Source: Sphingomonadaceae bacterium (GTDB taxonomy: Bacteria > Pseudomonadota > Alphaproteobacteria > Sphingomonadales > Sphingomonadaceae). Taken from it: DNA of 52,888 nt. Under the pieces are notes generated by a model. The model did not search any database and was not told the origin of the DNA. It saw only the letters and a program-made list of their open reading frames with translations. The position numbers and the translations under genes are program-made. Location: assembly GCA_947473355.1 (NCBI GenBank), contig CANJCQ010000021.1, forward strand, positions 1-52,888, read 5' to 3'. This document shows positions 43,211-51,247 of this stretch, piece after piece; position 1 is the stretch's first letter, and the number at the start of each line of letters is the position of its first letter.

Positions 43211-44233
43211 ATGTTTCACCACCGCGACCTGTTTCACACTTCGATCGGTTTCGATCTGCGCGCGCCCGAACAATTCGGCGTCACCTCGCAACAGATTTTC
43301 AATGAAGCCATGGCGATGGTCGAATTTGCCGACGCCAGCGGCATCGACAAGGTCGATTTCCAGGAACATCACCAGTCCGAAGATGGCTATGTGCCTTGCC
43401 CCATCCTGCCCGGCGTGGCAGCAGCGGCGCGAACGAAGAATATCGCCGTGGTGATGGGCGCGATCATCCTGCCGTTTCACGATCCGGTTGAAATGGCCGA
43501 ACAGATCGCCGTGGCCGACTTGCTCAGCAACGGCCGCTTCTATGCGGTGCTGGCAGCTGGCTATTCACCCACCGAATTCGCCGCTTTCGGGGTCCAGCTC
43601 AAGGACCGGGCGCGGATCATGGACGAAGGGTTTGACACGATCCTGCGTGCGCTTTCAGGCGAGCGTTTCCAGTTCAAGGGCCGCGAAGTCTTCGTGCGCC
43701 CCTTGCCCACCCGCGATCCCCGCGAAATCGTCTATGGCGGCGGCGGCACCCGCGCCTCGGCCTGCCGCGCCGCGAAGTTCGGCCTTTCGATGTGGCCGAT
43801 GAACGATGCGATGATCGCGGACTATGACGAAGCCTGCGCCGAATTCGGCGTGGAGGGCACCAAATTCATCCGCGGCGTCACCTCGGTCTATGTGACGGAT
43901 GACCCCGAACAGGGCTGGGCAGCCCTCGGACCCCACCTGCTGCATTACATGCGCAGCTACGCCAAGTGGAGCGAATCGCCCGACACTTCCGCCTCGCCGC
44001 TGCACGGCATGGATAGCATCGAGAAAATCCGCGCCGCCGGCCTCGTCCGGGTGCTGACCCCCGACGAAGCGGTCGAGCTCGGCAGCACTCGCGCCATCGG
44101 CCTGCAACCGCTGATCGGCGGCCTGCACCCCGACAAAGGCTGGAAGAGCCTCGAGCTGTTTGTCGACAAGGTACTGCCACGGATCAAGGATGCGCCGGCC
44201 AAGTGGCGCAAGGCGCAGGGGCTGGCGGGTTAG
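43211..44233 (+). CDS. LLM-class (luciferase-like) flavin-dependent monooxygenase
   Basis: A protein of 340 residues with the bacterial luciferase-like TIM barrel: EFADASGIDKVDFQEHHQSE near residue 37, VVMGAIILPFHDPVEMAEQI and GRFYAVLAAGYSPTEF. It needs reduced flavin (FMNH2 or F420H2-like) from a separate reductase and would hydroxylate or oxidatively cleave its substrate. GGAGAG precedes the ATG. Divergent from the second AtuA gene. Its stop is 5 bases from the stop of the convergent higA, which marks the right end of the catabolic stretch. Confidence 0.9.
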   Translation: MFHHRDLFHTSIGFDLRAPEQFGVTSQQIFNEAMAMVEFADASGIDKVDFQEHHQSEDGYVPCPILPGVAAAARTKNIAVVMGAIILPFHDPVEMAEQIAVADLLSNGRFYAVLAAGYSPTEFAAFGVQLKDRARIMDEGFDTILRALSGERFQFKGREVFVRPLPTRDPREIVYGGGGTRASACRAAKFGLSMWPMNDAMIADYDEACAEFGVEGTKFIRGVTSVYVTDDPEQGWAALGPHLLHYMRSYAKWSESPDTSASPLHGMDSIEKIRAAGLVRVLTPDEAVELGSTRAIGLQPLIGGLHPDKGWKSLELFVDKVLPRIKDAPAKWRKAQGLAG

Positions 44234-44238
44234 CCTCT

Positions 44239-44535
44239 TCAGGCTGCGAGATAACGCGGAATATCAAACTCTCCCTCGCGTTTGCGCGCTTCGGCAATTT
44301 CCCATGCTGTCTGCATCCTGAGCAGCGTGTCCATCCGCACGCCGAATGCCTTTTCCAGGCGCAGCGCCATATCGGGCGACAACCCGCCGTGCTCATTGAT
44401 CAGGATCGACAGGGTCTGCCGGGTCACGCCAAGCACGCGGGCGGCCGATGAGACATTAAGCCCGTGTCCTTCGACGATCTCCCGCACAAAGGCGCCGATA
44501 TGGCTTGGGCTGTGCAGGGGAATTTCCTTGGCCAT
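44239..44535 (-). CDS. higA: HigA-family antitoxin (XRE-type)
   Basis: A protein of 98 residues with an N-terminal HigA-type segment (PSHIGAFVREIVEGHG) and a helix-turn-helix, AARVLGVTRQTLSILINEH, followed by LSPDMALRLEKAFGV. This is the standard antitoxin of HigBA modules, where it neutralises the toxin and represses the operon. It lies 14 bases downstream of higB; toxin first is the usual HigBA order. Start chosen at ATG 44535, with GGAG about 10 bases upstream. Confidence 0.93.
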   Translation of the reverse strand: MAKEIPLHSPSHIGAFVREIVEGHGLNVSSAARVLGVTRQTLSILINEHGGLSPDMALRLEKAFGVRMDTLLRMQTAWEIAEARKREGEFDIPRYLAA

Positions 44536-44549
44536 CAGTGCCGCTCTCC

Positions 44550-44831
44550 TCAATGATAGTCCTCCAGATCAAGGATCCGGATTTCCTGCGCCGCATCATC
44601 GACTGCAAAAGTCAGCCGAAAGTTGGCCGTGACATGAAAGCTCCAGCGATCATCGCTCAGCTGATGCGCCTTCCAGAAGGCCAGATCCCTGAATTCGTCA
44701 CTATGCGACATTCCTGTCAGGAAAGTGATCTGCACCTGAAGCTTGGCAACCAGCCGCCGGTCAAGCTTTGACGCATCGCCCTTTTCGACAAAGCGCGCCA
44801 ATCCCTTGTGGCGGATCGATACTATTTTCAC
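44550..44831 (-). CDS. higB: HigB-family toxin (RelE/ParE fold mRNA interferase)
   Basis: A protein of about 93 residues, the normal length for HigB. It shows IRHKGLARFVEKGDASKL at the start, DRRLVAKLQVQI, then WSFHVTANFRLTF and the terminal LDLEDYH, all matching HigB toxins, which cut ribosome-bound mRNA. I start at GTG 44831 because HigB proteins begin just before the [I/F]RHKGL segment; a longer frame to ATG 44852 would put the start inside the proposed promoter. The transcript may then be leaderless. Confidence 0.9.
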   Translation of the reverse strand: MKIVSIRHKGLARFVEKGDASKLDRRLVAKLQVQITFLTGMSHSDEFRDLAFWKAHQLSDDRWSFHVTANFRLTFAVDDAAQEIRILDLEDYH

Positions 44832-44837
44832 GCAAAG

Positions 44838-44880
44838 CGGATAGCTCGACAAGTGTCATCTGTCAATAGTCATATGACAG
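44838..44880 (-). promoter_or_regulatory. higBA promoter and operator
   Basis: On the minus strand, TTGACA (44866-44861) is followed after 17 bases by TATCCG (44843-44838), a plausible sigma-70 promoter. An inverted repeat, CTGTCA at 44860-44865 and TGACAG at 44875-44880, overlaps the -35 box, as expected for an operator autoregulated by HigA. The predicted start of RNA, about 44831, coincides with the toxin start codon. Confidence 0.5.
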
Positions 44881-44913
44881 GTGGCACGCCCGGCGGGGGC
44901 GGCAGAGCTGTGC

Positions 44914-47226
44914 CTAAGCCCCCTTCTTCTCCCGCGTCGACTGCACCATTCCCGGCACGACAAAGCCGATCGGGTTGACGTCCATCGCCCGCTTCTTGAG
45001 CTCGCCCTTCAGCTTGGCGTACTCTTCCTCCATTTCCGGAGTGACCGTCGCGCGGCTGTCTTCGAGTGCGGCAGCGAAGTCCGATCCTTTGACCTGCTTG
45101 GCATCTTCGCCCCGCGTGCGGATAGCAATGAGGCCGGCGCGGCGGACGACGTCTTCCAGATCGGCGCCGGTGAAGCGTTCGGTCTCGGCTGCGATCTTCG
45201 CCAGATCGACATCCTTTGCCAGCGGCGTCCGGGCAGTGTGGATCTTGAGGATGTGCTCGCGGCCCTTCTCATCGGGCGTGCCGACATAGACCAGCTCGTC
45301 AAGCCGGCCGGGGCGCAGCAATGCGGGATCGACCAGCGCCGGGCGGTTGGTCGCGCCGATCACCACGATCGATTGCATTTCCTCCATGCCGTCCATCTCG
45401 GCGAGGATGGTGTTGACCACCCGCGCCGTGACCTGGGGTTCGCCGCCATTGCCGCCGGAGCCGCGTGCCGGAACCAGGCTGTCGATCTCGTCGATGAAGA
45501 TCACGCAAGGCGCGACCTGACGGGCGCGGGCGAAGAGCCGGCTGAGCTGCTGCTCGCTTTCGCCATACCATTTCGAGAGCAGGTCCGAGCTCTTGACCGA
45601 TATGAAATTGGCTTCGGCCTCCTTGGCGACTGCCTTGGCGAGCAAGGTCTTGCCGGTGCCCGGCGGGCCATAGAGCAGGAAGCCCTTGGCCGGACGGATA
45701 CCGAGCCGGCGGAAGGCCTCGGGATTGCGCAAGGGCAGCTCGACGCCTTCCTTGAGCTTTTCCTGCGCCTCGCCCAGCCCGCCGATATCGTCCCAGCCCA
45801 CGTTCGGAACCTGGACCATGACTTCGCGCATGGCTGATGGTTGGACGCGTTTGAGCGCGCCGAGGAAATCGTCACGCGTGACCCTCAGATCTTCCAGCAC
45901 TTGCGGCGGAATGGTCTGCGCCTCGAGATCGAGCTGCGGCATGATCCGCCGCACCGCGTCCATCGCCGCTTCGCGCGCGAGCGCCGCGATATCCGCGCCG
46001 ACAAAGCCGTGAGTGGTGCGCGCCAGTTCCTCGAGATCGACGCCCTCGCCCAGCGGCATGCCGCGGGTGTGGATGCCGATGATCTCGCGCCTGCCGCTTT
46101 CGTCCGGCACGCCGATGACGATCTCGCGGTCGAACCGGCCCGGGCGGCGCAGCGCCTCGTCGATCGCGTCAGGCCGGTTGGTCGCAGCGATAACGACAAT
46201 GCCCGCCCCGGTGGAGAGCCCGTCCATCAGCGTCAGCAATTGCGCAACCAGGCGCTTCTCGGCCTCGCCCGAAACCTGCCCGCGCTTGGGCGCGATCGAA
46301 TCGATCTCGTCGATGAAGACGATTGACGGCGCGGCCTTGGCGGCTTCCTCGAACACTTCGCGCAGCCGCTTTTCGCTCTCGCCATAGGCCGAACCCATGA
46401 TTTCGGGGCCGTTGATGGTGAAGAAGCTGGCTTCGCTTTCATTGGCAACCGCGCGTGCGAGCCGGGTCTTGCCGGTGCCCGGCGGGCCATGCAGCAGCAC
46501 GCCGCGCGGTGGATCAACGCCCAGCCGGGTGAACAGCTCGGGATAACGCAGCGGCAGCTCGACCATTTCGCGCAATTGCCGGATAGTATCGCCCATGCCG
46601 CCGACATCGTCATAGTTGACATCGGCGCGGCTGCCGCGCGCTTCCTCGAACTGCTCGCGCAGCTCGACCTCGGTGTTCTCGTCGATATGGACGATGCCCT
46701 TGGGCGCAGTCGAAACCACTGTGAGGCGAATTTGCGTCAGGGCATAGGCAGGCGCGTTGAACATCCGCGCGACCTGCGGCGGCATATCCTGCACTTGCTG
46801 CTGGCCGGTCGTGGCAACCACATCGCCCGCCACCAGCGGCCGCCCGAAGAAATTGCGCTTGAGAGCTTCGGCCGGGCCCTGCAGCCGCATTTCGCGCTGG
46901 GCGGGTGCGAAAACGACGCGGGTCGCGGGGCGCGATTCAGCCTTGCGGACAATCACATGATCGCCCGATCCGACCTCGGCATTGGCGCGCTGCAGGCCGT
47001 CAAGCCGGATGACTTCCAGCCCTTCATCTTCAGGATAGGGCAGCACCGCGCGCGCGGGCGTGCTCCGCTTGCCGACGATCTCAAGGATATCGCCCTCGGT
47101 GATCCCCAACCGCGCCATGGCCGACTTGGGCAGGCGGGCAATGCCGTGGCCGCTCTCTTCCTGACGCGCGGCTGCAACCTGCAACCGGACGGTGTTGGCT
47201 TCGATAATGGCTGGCACTTCGGCCAT
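44914..47226 (-). CDS. CDC48/VCP-family tandem AAA+ ATPase
   Basis: A protein of 770 residues with the full CDC48 layout: an N-terminal double-psi barrel and second N subdomain (about 1-180), the D1 ATPase with [14 protein letters not shown] and [14 protein letters not shown], and D2 with [15 protein letters not shown] and [14 protein letters not shown]. It is a hexameric unfoldase. Such homologues occur in archaea, eukaryotes, actinobacteria and some alphaproteobacteria. No proteasome genes are nearby, so its protease partner, if any, is elsewhere. Start chosen at ATG 47226, with AGGA upstream, because the barrel begins shortly afterwards; the frame extends 24 codons more. Confidence 0.95.
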   Translation of the reverse strand: MAEVPAIIEANTVRLQVAAARQEESGHGIARLPKSAMARLGITEGDILEIVGKRSTPARAVLPYPEDEGLEVIRLDGLQRANAEVGSGDHVIVRKAESRPATRVVFAPAQREMRLQGPAEALKRNFFGRPLVAGDVVATTGQQQVQDMPPQVARMFNAPAYALTQIRLTVVSTAPKGIVHIDENTEVELREQFEEARGSRADVNYDDVGGMGDTIRQLREMVELPLRYPELFTRLGVDPPRGVLLHGPPGTGKTRLARAVANESEASFFTINGPEIMGSAYGESEKRLREVFEEAAKAAPSIVFIDEIDSIAPKRGQVSGEAEKRLVAQLLTLMDGLSTGAGIVVIAATNRPDAIDEALRRPGRFDREIVIGVPDESGRREIIGIHTRGMPLGEGVDLEELARTTHGFVGADIAALAREAAMDAVRRIMPQLDLEAQTIPPQVLEDLRVTRDDFLGALKRVQPSAMREVMVQVPNVGWDDIGGLGEAQEKLKEGVELPLRNPEAFRRLGIRPAKGFLLYGPPGTGKTLLAKAVAKEAEANFISVKSSDLLSKWYGESEQQLSRLFARARQVAPCVIFIDEIDSLVPARGSGGNGGEPQVTARVVNTILAEMDGMEEMQSIVVIGATNRPALVDPALLRPGRLDELVYVGTPDEKGREHILKIHTARTPLAKDVDLAKIAAETERFTGADLEDVVRRAGLIAIRTRGEDAKQVKGSDFAAALEDSRATVTPEMEEEYAKLKGELKKRAMDVNPIGFVVPGMVQSTREKKGA

Positions 47227-47304
47227 GGGCTTGGTCCTCGTTTGGTCGTGAAGCCTAGCTAGGAACTGGCTGCCCGGATTACAAACCGGGGGCAGCATGA
47301 TGGC

Positions 47305-47907
47305 TCATTCGGCGCCGTTCAGCCCAGCGTCGTTCAACTCCGCCCAAGTCACCCCCACTTGCGCCGGATCGTAGCCGATCACCGGGTCACCATCACCATA
47401 GGGATCAAGCGTGTGAATGAACCGGTGCGTGCCGATCATGTGGCCGCAGGTGGAGCCGAGCTCGATGATCTCGGCGGTAGTGAAAACCTCGGAAAGGCCG
47501 CGATAGACCGCGTCGTCGATCTTGTGGTGATCGGTCGCCAGCATGTCGAGGAATTCGAGCGCGCGCGCCTCGCGCACCGAAAGGTCGCCGCGCAGCGAGG
47601 GGCTGATCAGACAGGCGACGACGTCTTCAGTCACCGAATCGACCTTGCGGGCATCCATGCAGGGCTCGCAGCCGCCCAGCTGGGCGCTGCGGATGCGCAG
47701 CATTTCGAGCAGCTTGCCGCTGAGCAAATGGCGCGGATAGTTGAAGTGGCGGTCGCCATCATCGGGCACATGATCGTGCAAGGCATAGGCGAGGATGCGA
47801 GTCGCGGTCTTGTCGGCTGGCGAGCCGCCATTGGTAATGGAGTGCTCCATGCGCTGGCGCTCCCTGGCAGGCAAGGCTTCCCAGGGAAGCGGCTCGATCC
47901 GCGGCAT
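47305..47907 (-). CDS. Carboxymuconolactone decarboxylase/AhpD-like protein
   Basis: A protein of 200 residues, related to the one at 29692-30270. The active-site segment is QLGGCEPCMDARKVDS, again CxxC followed by Arg instead of His. Helical AhpD-like fold; it may be a thiol peroxidase adaptor or a decarboxylase. Start chosen at ATG 47907, with GGGAGAAC upstream; the frame continues upstream for 93 codons without family similarity. It lies 78 bases after the CDC48 start on the same strand, and its own upstream region holds the strongly structured DNA around 48067-48132. Confidence 0.85.
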   Translation of the reverse strand: MPRIEPLPWEALPARERQRMEHSITNGGSPADKTATRILAYALHDHVPDDGDRHFNYPRHLLSGKLLEMLRIRSAQLGGCEPCMDARKVDSVTEDVVACLISPSLRGDLSVREARALEFLDMLATDHHKIDDAVYRGLSEVFTTAEIIELGSTCGHMIGTHRFIHTLDPYGDGDPVIGYDPAQVGVTWAELNDAGLNGAE

Positions 47908-48066
47908 CGTTGTTCTCCCGTTTGCTTCCAGGCAATTGCGCGAAGTATATGGGAGCGACTGGAAGCAAGCAAGCGGCGCTGAGGGCAGCGCAGCAGCGAT
48001 CCGCATCTTGCGCCATGAAGAAGTGGCACCTTTAGCATTGACATTATGAACCAAATAGGTTACATG

Positions 48067-48390
48067 CCGCAACACTCTCCTTGCGGAGAGTAGCAGGACC
48101 GGGACAGGGCTAGGCCAGCCCTGGACCTGTCCTTTGCTGGAAATCTGCTTGCGGATATTCAGCAGCGCGGTCGGCGTAGTGGGCACGTACAGATGCGGCC
48201 ATGCGAGCCTGCCGCGCTGCCCTGGCCGGTCGCCGAAAGGAACGAGCCAGACGCGCTGCGGAAGAGCGCCCCGGCCATTCGCAACAATCCCCGCCCGCCC
48301 CCAGCGCGTGCCGCCGACAGGCCCACGCCGACCGCGCGGTTCTGTTCAATTCTCAAGGCGTTATTGTCCGGCTCGCCGCCGGATATTTTT
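48067..48390 (+). ncRNA. Candidate structured RNA, rightward
   Basis: TTGACA at 48038-48043 is followed after 17 bases by TACATG, with the palindrome AACC-AAATA-GGTT between them. Downstream, CCGCAA (48067-48072) can pair with TTGCGG (48081-48086), or instead ACTCTCC (48074-48080) can pair with GGAGAGT (48085-48091); the two hairpins exclude each other. A third hairpin joins 48102-48111 to 48117-48132. The run ends at TCCGGC-TCGCC-GCCGGA followed by TATTTTT (48367-48390). The same hairpins would form in a leftward leader of the CMD-like gene, so the strand is uncertain. No known RNA family recognised. Confidence 0.3.
48367..48390 (+). terminator. Candidate intrinsic terminator (plus strand)
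   Basis: A 6-bp stem (TCCGGC, 48367-48372, with GCCGGA, 48378-48383), a 5-base loop and the tail TATTTTT. Moderate strength. There is no plus-strand protein gene before it, so it would end a non-coding transcript. Confidence 0.45.
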
Positions 48391-48432
48391 GTGTGGATTG
48401 AAGATCCGTTCCGCCCCCTCCCGGGCAGGGAC

Positions 48433-48465
48433 AAAAAAAGGCCCGGTCGTCGCCGACCGGGCCTT
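48433..48465 (-). terminator. Strong intrinsic terminator (minus strand)
   Basis: A perfect 11-bp stem: AAGGCCCGGTC at 48438-48448 pairs with GACCGGGCCTT at 48455-48465 around a 6-base loop. Read leftward it is followed by a run of U (the A-tract 48433-48439). It would end transcripts coming from the universal stress gene 236 bases upstream, or a small RNA starting in the AT-rich stretch near 48550. Confidence 0.8.
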
Positions 48466-48700
48466 GGAAGTTTTGGGAGAGGATGCCTGAAAGGCACCCC
48501 CTATGTGCCGCGAATTGGGTTATGCTGCAAGTGCGAAATTCTCATTTCAAGTTGCGAAATTTGCAAGTTAGCCTTATCTTTTTGAATTAATGCATATTAT
48601 TGCTTACATAACAGTCAGCAAGAGCTTAGCCGGTTCATCCAAATGATGCTCGAAGCAAGAATTGCTGCCCTGCGGCATCGCAAGCACTCTATGATTTGGC

Positions 48701-49483
48701 CTAATGCGCCAGCAGCAGAGCCGGTTTCGTGCTTTCCTCGAGGAAATAGCGAGTGACACCGCCAAACAGATATTCGCGCATCCGGCTCTTCCCATAGGCG
48801 CCCATCACCAGAAGTTCGCCGCCCAGCTTGGCCACTGCCGCAGCCAGCGTCTCCTCGGTCGAGCCACTGCGCGTCAGCTCGGTCAGTTCTGCCGAGACAC
48901 CGTGGCGCGAAAGGTAGCGGACGGCATCGGTGGCGGGAAAGCCGCCGGGCTTTTCCTTGACTGTCAGCACATGCACCGCAGCACAGCCAGCCAGCAGCGG
49001 CACCGCACCGCGCAGCGCCGTCGCCGATTCGTTGCCGCCATCCCAGGCGATGCAGGCGCAGCTGAGCGGAAGCTTGAGTTCGGTCTTGTCAGGCAGGACC
49101 AGCACCGGCGTATGGACCGACAGCGCCAGTTCCCCTGCCAAGGCGCTCGAGCGCGACAGGATCACCACATCCGCCAGTTTCGACGCCGCAGCCAGCGCAT
49201 CGAGCGGATCGGATTCGCTGTGCACTACATCAAACGGCACATCCTGACTGGCCAGTTGCTGTTCGATGGCAGCCCCGTGCGCATCGTCATCGGCCAGCGC
49301 TTCCTTCATGGCTTCGCTGGCGACATAGGACATGCCCATCGGGTCCATCGCGACATAGCGGCTGATCGGCGTATCAACCAACACAGTGACATGGCCGCCA
49401 TTCGCCCGGGCCAGCGAAAGGCCGGTTTCGAGCCGCGCATCCATCGACGGGCTACGATCGGCATGGACTAGAATTGAACGCAT
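48701..49483 (-). CDS. Tandem-domain universal stress protein (UspA family)
   Basis: A protein of 260 residues with two Usp domains. The first (about 1-135) is degenerate; the second keeps the nucleotide-binding loop, VMGAYGKSRMREYLFGGVTR, close to the G-2x-G-9x-G(S/T) pattern, near residue 230. Such proteins help survival under oxygen or energy limitation. AAGGAGAG precedes the ATG. An FNR/Anr-like site, TTGAT-TTGG-ATCAT, lies centred 62 bases before the start, which fits anaerobic or microaerobic control. Confidence 0.92.
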   Translation of the reverse strand: MRSILVHADRSPSMDARLETGLSLARANGGHVTVLVDTPISRYVAMDPMGMSYVASEAMKEALADDDAHGAAIEQQLASQDVPFDVVHSESDPLDALAAASKLADVVILSRSSALAGELALSVHTPVLVLPDKTELKLPLSCACIAWDGGNESATALRGAVPLLAGCAAVHVLTVKEKPGGFPATDAVRYLSRHGVSAELTELTRSGSTEETLAAAVAKLGGELLVMGAYGKSRMREYLFGGVTRYFLEESTKPALLLAH

Positions 49484-49538
49484 AGTCTCTCTCCTTCTTG
49501 TAATGCGGCGACAGTCTCACCTTTGCGGGGCAAGCACC

Positions 49539-49552
49539 ATGATCCAAATCAA
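49539..49552 (-). promoter_or_regulatory. FNR/FixK-like site upstream of the universal stress gene
   Basis: On the minus strand the 14 bases read TTGAT-TTGG-ATCAT, 9 of 10 matches to the FNR consensus TTGAT-N4-ATCAA. If it occupies the usual -41.5 position, transcription would begin near 49504, leaving about a 20-base leader that contains the ribosome-binding site. Usp genes are known FNR/Anr targets in other proteobacteria. Confidence 0.6.
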
Positions 49553-49570
49553 AATCGGCGTGGGAACCCG

Positions 49571-50383
49571 TCAGGCGCCCAGCAAGTCCCGCGCCGCCGC
49601 AACGCAGGGCGCCAGCCGTTCGCGCGGGCCGATGCCCTGTTCGGCGAGCGATCGGATCGGGATCTCGAGGCTGACCACGACATCGGCCGGAAGCAGCGCC
49701 ACGAATTCGCGCAGCGGCAGTTCGCCCTGCCCCGGCACCATGCGCTCATACATGGCCTCTTCCATGTAAGTCTCGAAACGCCGCTTCCATGGCACGTCGC
49801 AGAGCTGGACATAGCCGATCAGCGCCGGATCGAATGCGGCGAGCTGCTCAAGACTGTTGCCCATCCGGAAATAATGCATGGCATCGAGCATCAGCGAGAA
49901 ATTGCCCATGCCGATGCCTGCCGCCATTTCCAGCGCCGCATCTACCAGCCCGTAAGGCCCGAGCGAGCCCATCTCGGCGCTGACCAGCAGGCCCCGCTCA
50001 CCTGCCATCTCAGCCAGCACTGCAAAGCCATCAATGGTGCGCTGCAGATCCTTGTCGAGGCTGACGCAGGCGATCCGCGTGGCCCCCAGTTCGCGCACCA
50101 GATCGAGATCGGCGGCGCAAGCGCGGATATCGTGATCCGGCACCAGCGCGAAACCTTCGACCATCCCGATCCCCACACCGCGGTCATCCAGCGCCGAAAC
50201 CATGGCCCGGCGCAGCGCGGCATCGTCGCGCAATGACCAGTCCGGATAATTGTGCGGGTTGTAGCCCGCCATCGGTGCAAGCGCGATGCCGACATGGCCG
50301 CAGCCGAGATCGGCGGCCAGTTCCACGAACTCCACCGGCGGCATGCCGAAGGTGCTGAGCCGATCAATGCCGAGCCTGTTCAT
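49571..50383 (-). CDS. Sugar phosphate isomerase/epimerase-like TIM barrel (AP endonuclease family 2 fold)
   Basis: A protein of 270 residues of the xylose-isomerase-like TIM-barrel superfamily. It shows VEFVELAADLGCGHVGIAL at the start, LVSAEMGSLGPYGLVDAAL and LMLDAMHYFRMG in the middle and LCDVPWKRRFETY, the usual positions of metal-binding Glu, Asp and His. Members isomerise or dehydrate sugar or keto-acid derivatives; the substrate here is unknown. Start chosen at ATG 50383, with GGAGGA about 10 bases upstream. It diverges from scoA across 156 bases containing an FNR-like site. Confidence 0.85.
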   Translation of the reverse strand: MNRLGIDRLSTFGMPPVEFVELAADLGCGHVGIALAPMAGYNPHNYPDWSLRDDAALRRAMVSALDDRGVGIGMVEGFALVPDHDIRACAADLDLVRELGATRIACVSLDKDLQRTIDGFAVLAEMAGERGLLVSAEMGSLGPYGLVDAALEMAAGIGMGNFSLMLDAMHYFRMGNSLEQLAAFDPALIGYVQLCDVPWKRRFETYMEEAMYERMVPGQGELPLREFVALLPADVVVSLEIPIRSLAEQGIGPRERLAPCVAAARDLLGA

Positions 50384-50447
50384 CGTGCCATTCTCCTCCA
50401 CATTTCCGGACTGTTCGGCCAGGCGACCGCAAGGTCAAGCCGCAATG

Positions 50448-50461
50448 CTGATTTACATCAA
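50448..50461. promoter_or_regulatory. FNR/FixK-like site between the isomerase-like gene and scoA
   Basis: On the minus strand it reads TTGAT-GTAA-ATCAG, 9 of 10 matches to TTGAT-N4-ATCAA. Its centre is about 72 bases from the isomerase-like start and 85 from the scoA start; both distances allow a class II promoter. It is the second such site within 1 kb. Confidence 0.55.
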
Positions 50462-50539
50462 TGCAAGAGCGCGTGAGAGCTAGGCAATTGCGGCCAGTGC
50501 CACCTTGGTCTAACGGCGCTCAACGCCGGAGGAGGCCCG

Positions 50540-51247
50540 ATGAACAAGTTGTACCCCAATGCGGCGGCCGCGCTCGATGGCCTGCTCAAGGACGGACTGC
50601 TGATCGCCTGCGGCGGCTTCGGCCTTTGCGGCATCCCGGAGCGTTTGCTGGGTGCGGTTCAGGCCAGCGGCGTCAAGGATCTGACCTTCGCCTCGAACAA
50701 CGCCGGGATTGATAACGAGGGTATCGGCAAGCTGCTGCGCACCCGGCAGGTCAAGAAGATGATCGCGAGCTACGTCGGCGAAAACAAGGAGTTCGAGCGG
50801 CAATATCTGGCGGGCGAGCTGGAAGTCGAATTCTGCCCGCAAGGCACTCTGGCCGAGCGGATGCGGGCTGGCGGCGCTGGCATTCCGGGGTTCTATACCA
50901 AGACCGGCGTCGGCACCCTGGTGGCCGAGGGCAAGGAAGCCAAGGAGTTTTATGGTGAGGAATTCATCCTCGAACGCGGCATCTTCGCCGATCTGGCGCT
51001 GGTGAAAGCCTGGAAGGCGGACACCACTGGCAATGTTATCTTCCGCAAGACCGCGCGCAATTTCAACGTGCCAGCCGCGACCTGCGGCAAGGTTTGCGTC
51101 GTCGAGGTGGAAGAGATCGTCCAGCCCGGCGAGCTGAACCCGGACTGCATCCATCTGCCCGGCGTCTATGTCCAGCGGCTGATCCTGGGCGCGCCCTACG
51201 ACAAGAAAATCGAATTCCGCACCACTCGCAGCACGGATGTCGGCTGA
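50540..51247 (+). CDS. scoA: 3-oxoacid CoA-transferase, subunit A
   Basis: A protein of 235 residues of the CoA-transferase family I alpha subunit. It has [14 protein letters not shown] near residue 25, [17 protein letters not shown] and [19 protein letters not shown], all typical of ScoA/PcaI-like proteins. It transfers CoA from succinyl-CoA to a 3-oxo acid such as acetoacetate. GGAGGAGG lies just before the ATG. Its stop overlaps the ATG of scoB by one base. It could feed the products of the upstream catabolic genes or of ordinary ketone-body use into acyl-CoA metabolism. Confidence 0.95.
   Translation: MNKLYPNAAAALDGLLKDGLLIACGGFGLCGIPERLLGAVQASGVKDLTFASNNAGIDNEGIGKLLRTRQVKKMIASYVGENKEFERQYLAGELEVEFCPQGTLAERMRAGGAGIPGFYTKTGVGTLVAEGKEAKEFYGEEFILERGIFADLALVKAWKADTTGNVIFRKTARNFNVPAATCGKVCVVEVEEIVQPGELNPDCIHLPGVYVQRLILGAPYDKKIEFRTTRSTDVG

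Larger units (their letters stand above)
47908..48700. other. Gene-poor, structure-rich 0.8 kb between CMD-like and stress-protein genes
   Basis: No convincing protein gene is present, although weak frames run on both strands. What it does hold is described separately: a promoter-like site with a palindrome (48038-48066), two strong hairpins (48067-48132), a plus-strand terminator-like hairpin (48367-48390) and a very strong minus-strand terminator (48433-48465). The stretch 48540-48620 is AT-rich compared with everything around it. Confidence 0.6.

Noticed and set aside
5883..44233. The island as a standard cholesterol or atu/liu pathway cluster
   Set aside because: KstR, HsaA-D, Mce transport and acyl-CoA dehydrogenase genes are absent, and so are the geranyl-CoA carboxylase genes.
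48501..48545. Minus-strand 14-codon frame MRISHLQHNPIRGT as a leader peptide before the strong terminator
   Set aside because: No ribosome-binding site and no run of a single amino acid that would suit attenuation.
48134..48585. Several overlapping plus-strand frames in the gene-poor region
   Set aside because: Proline- and arginine-rich sequences without start signals or family similarity, running through hairpins and a terminator.
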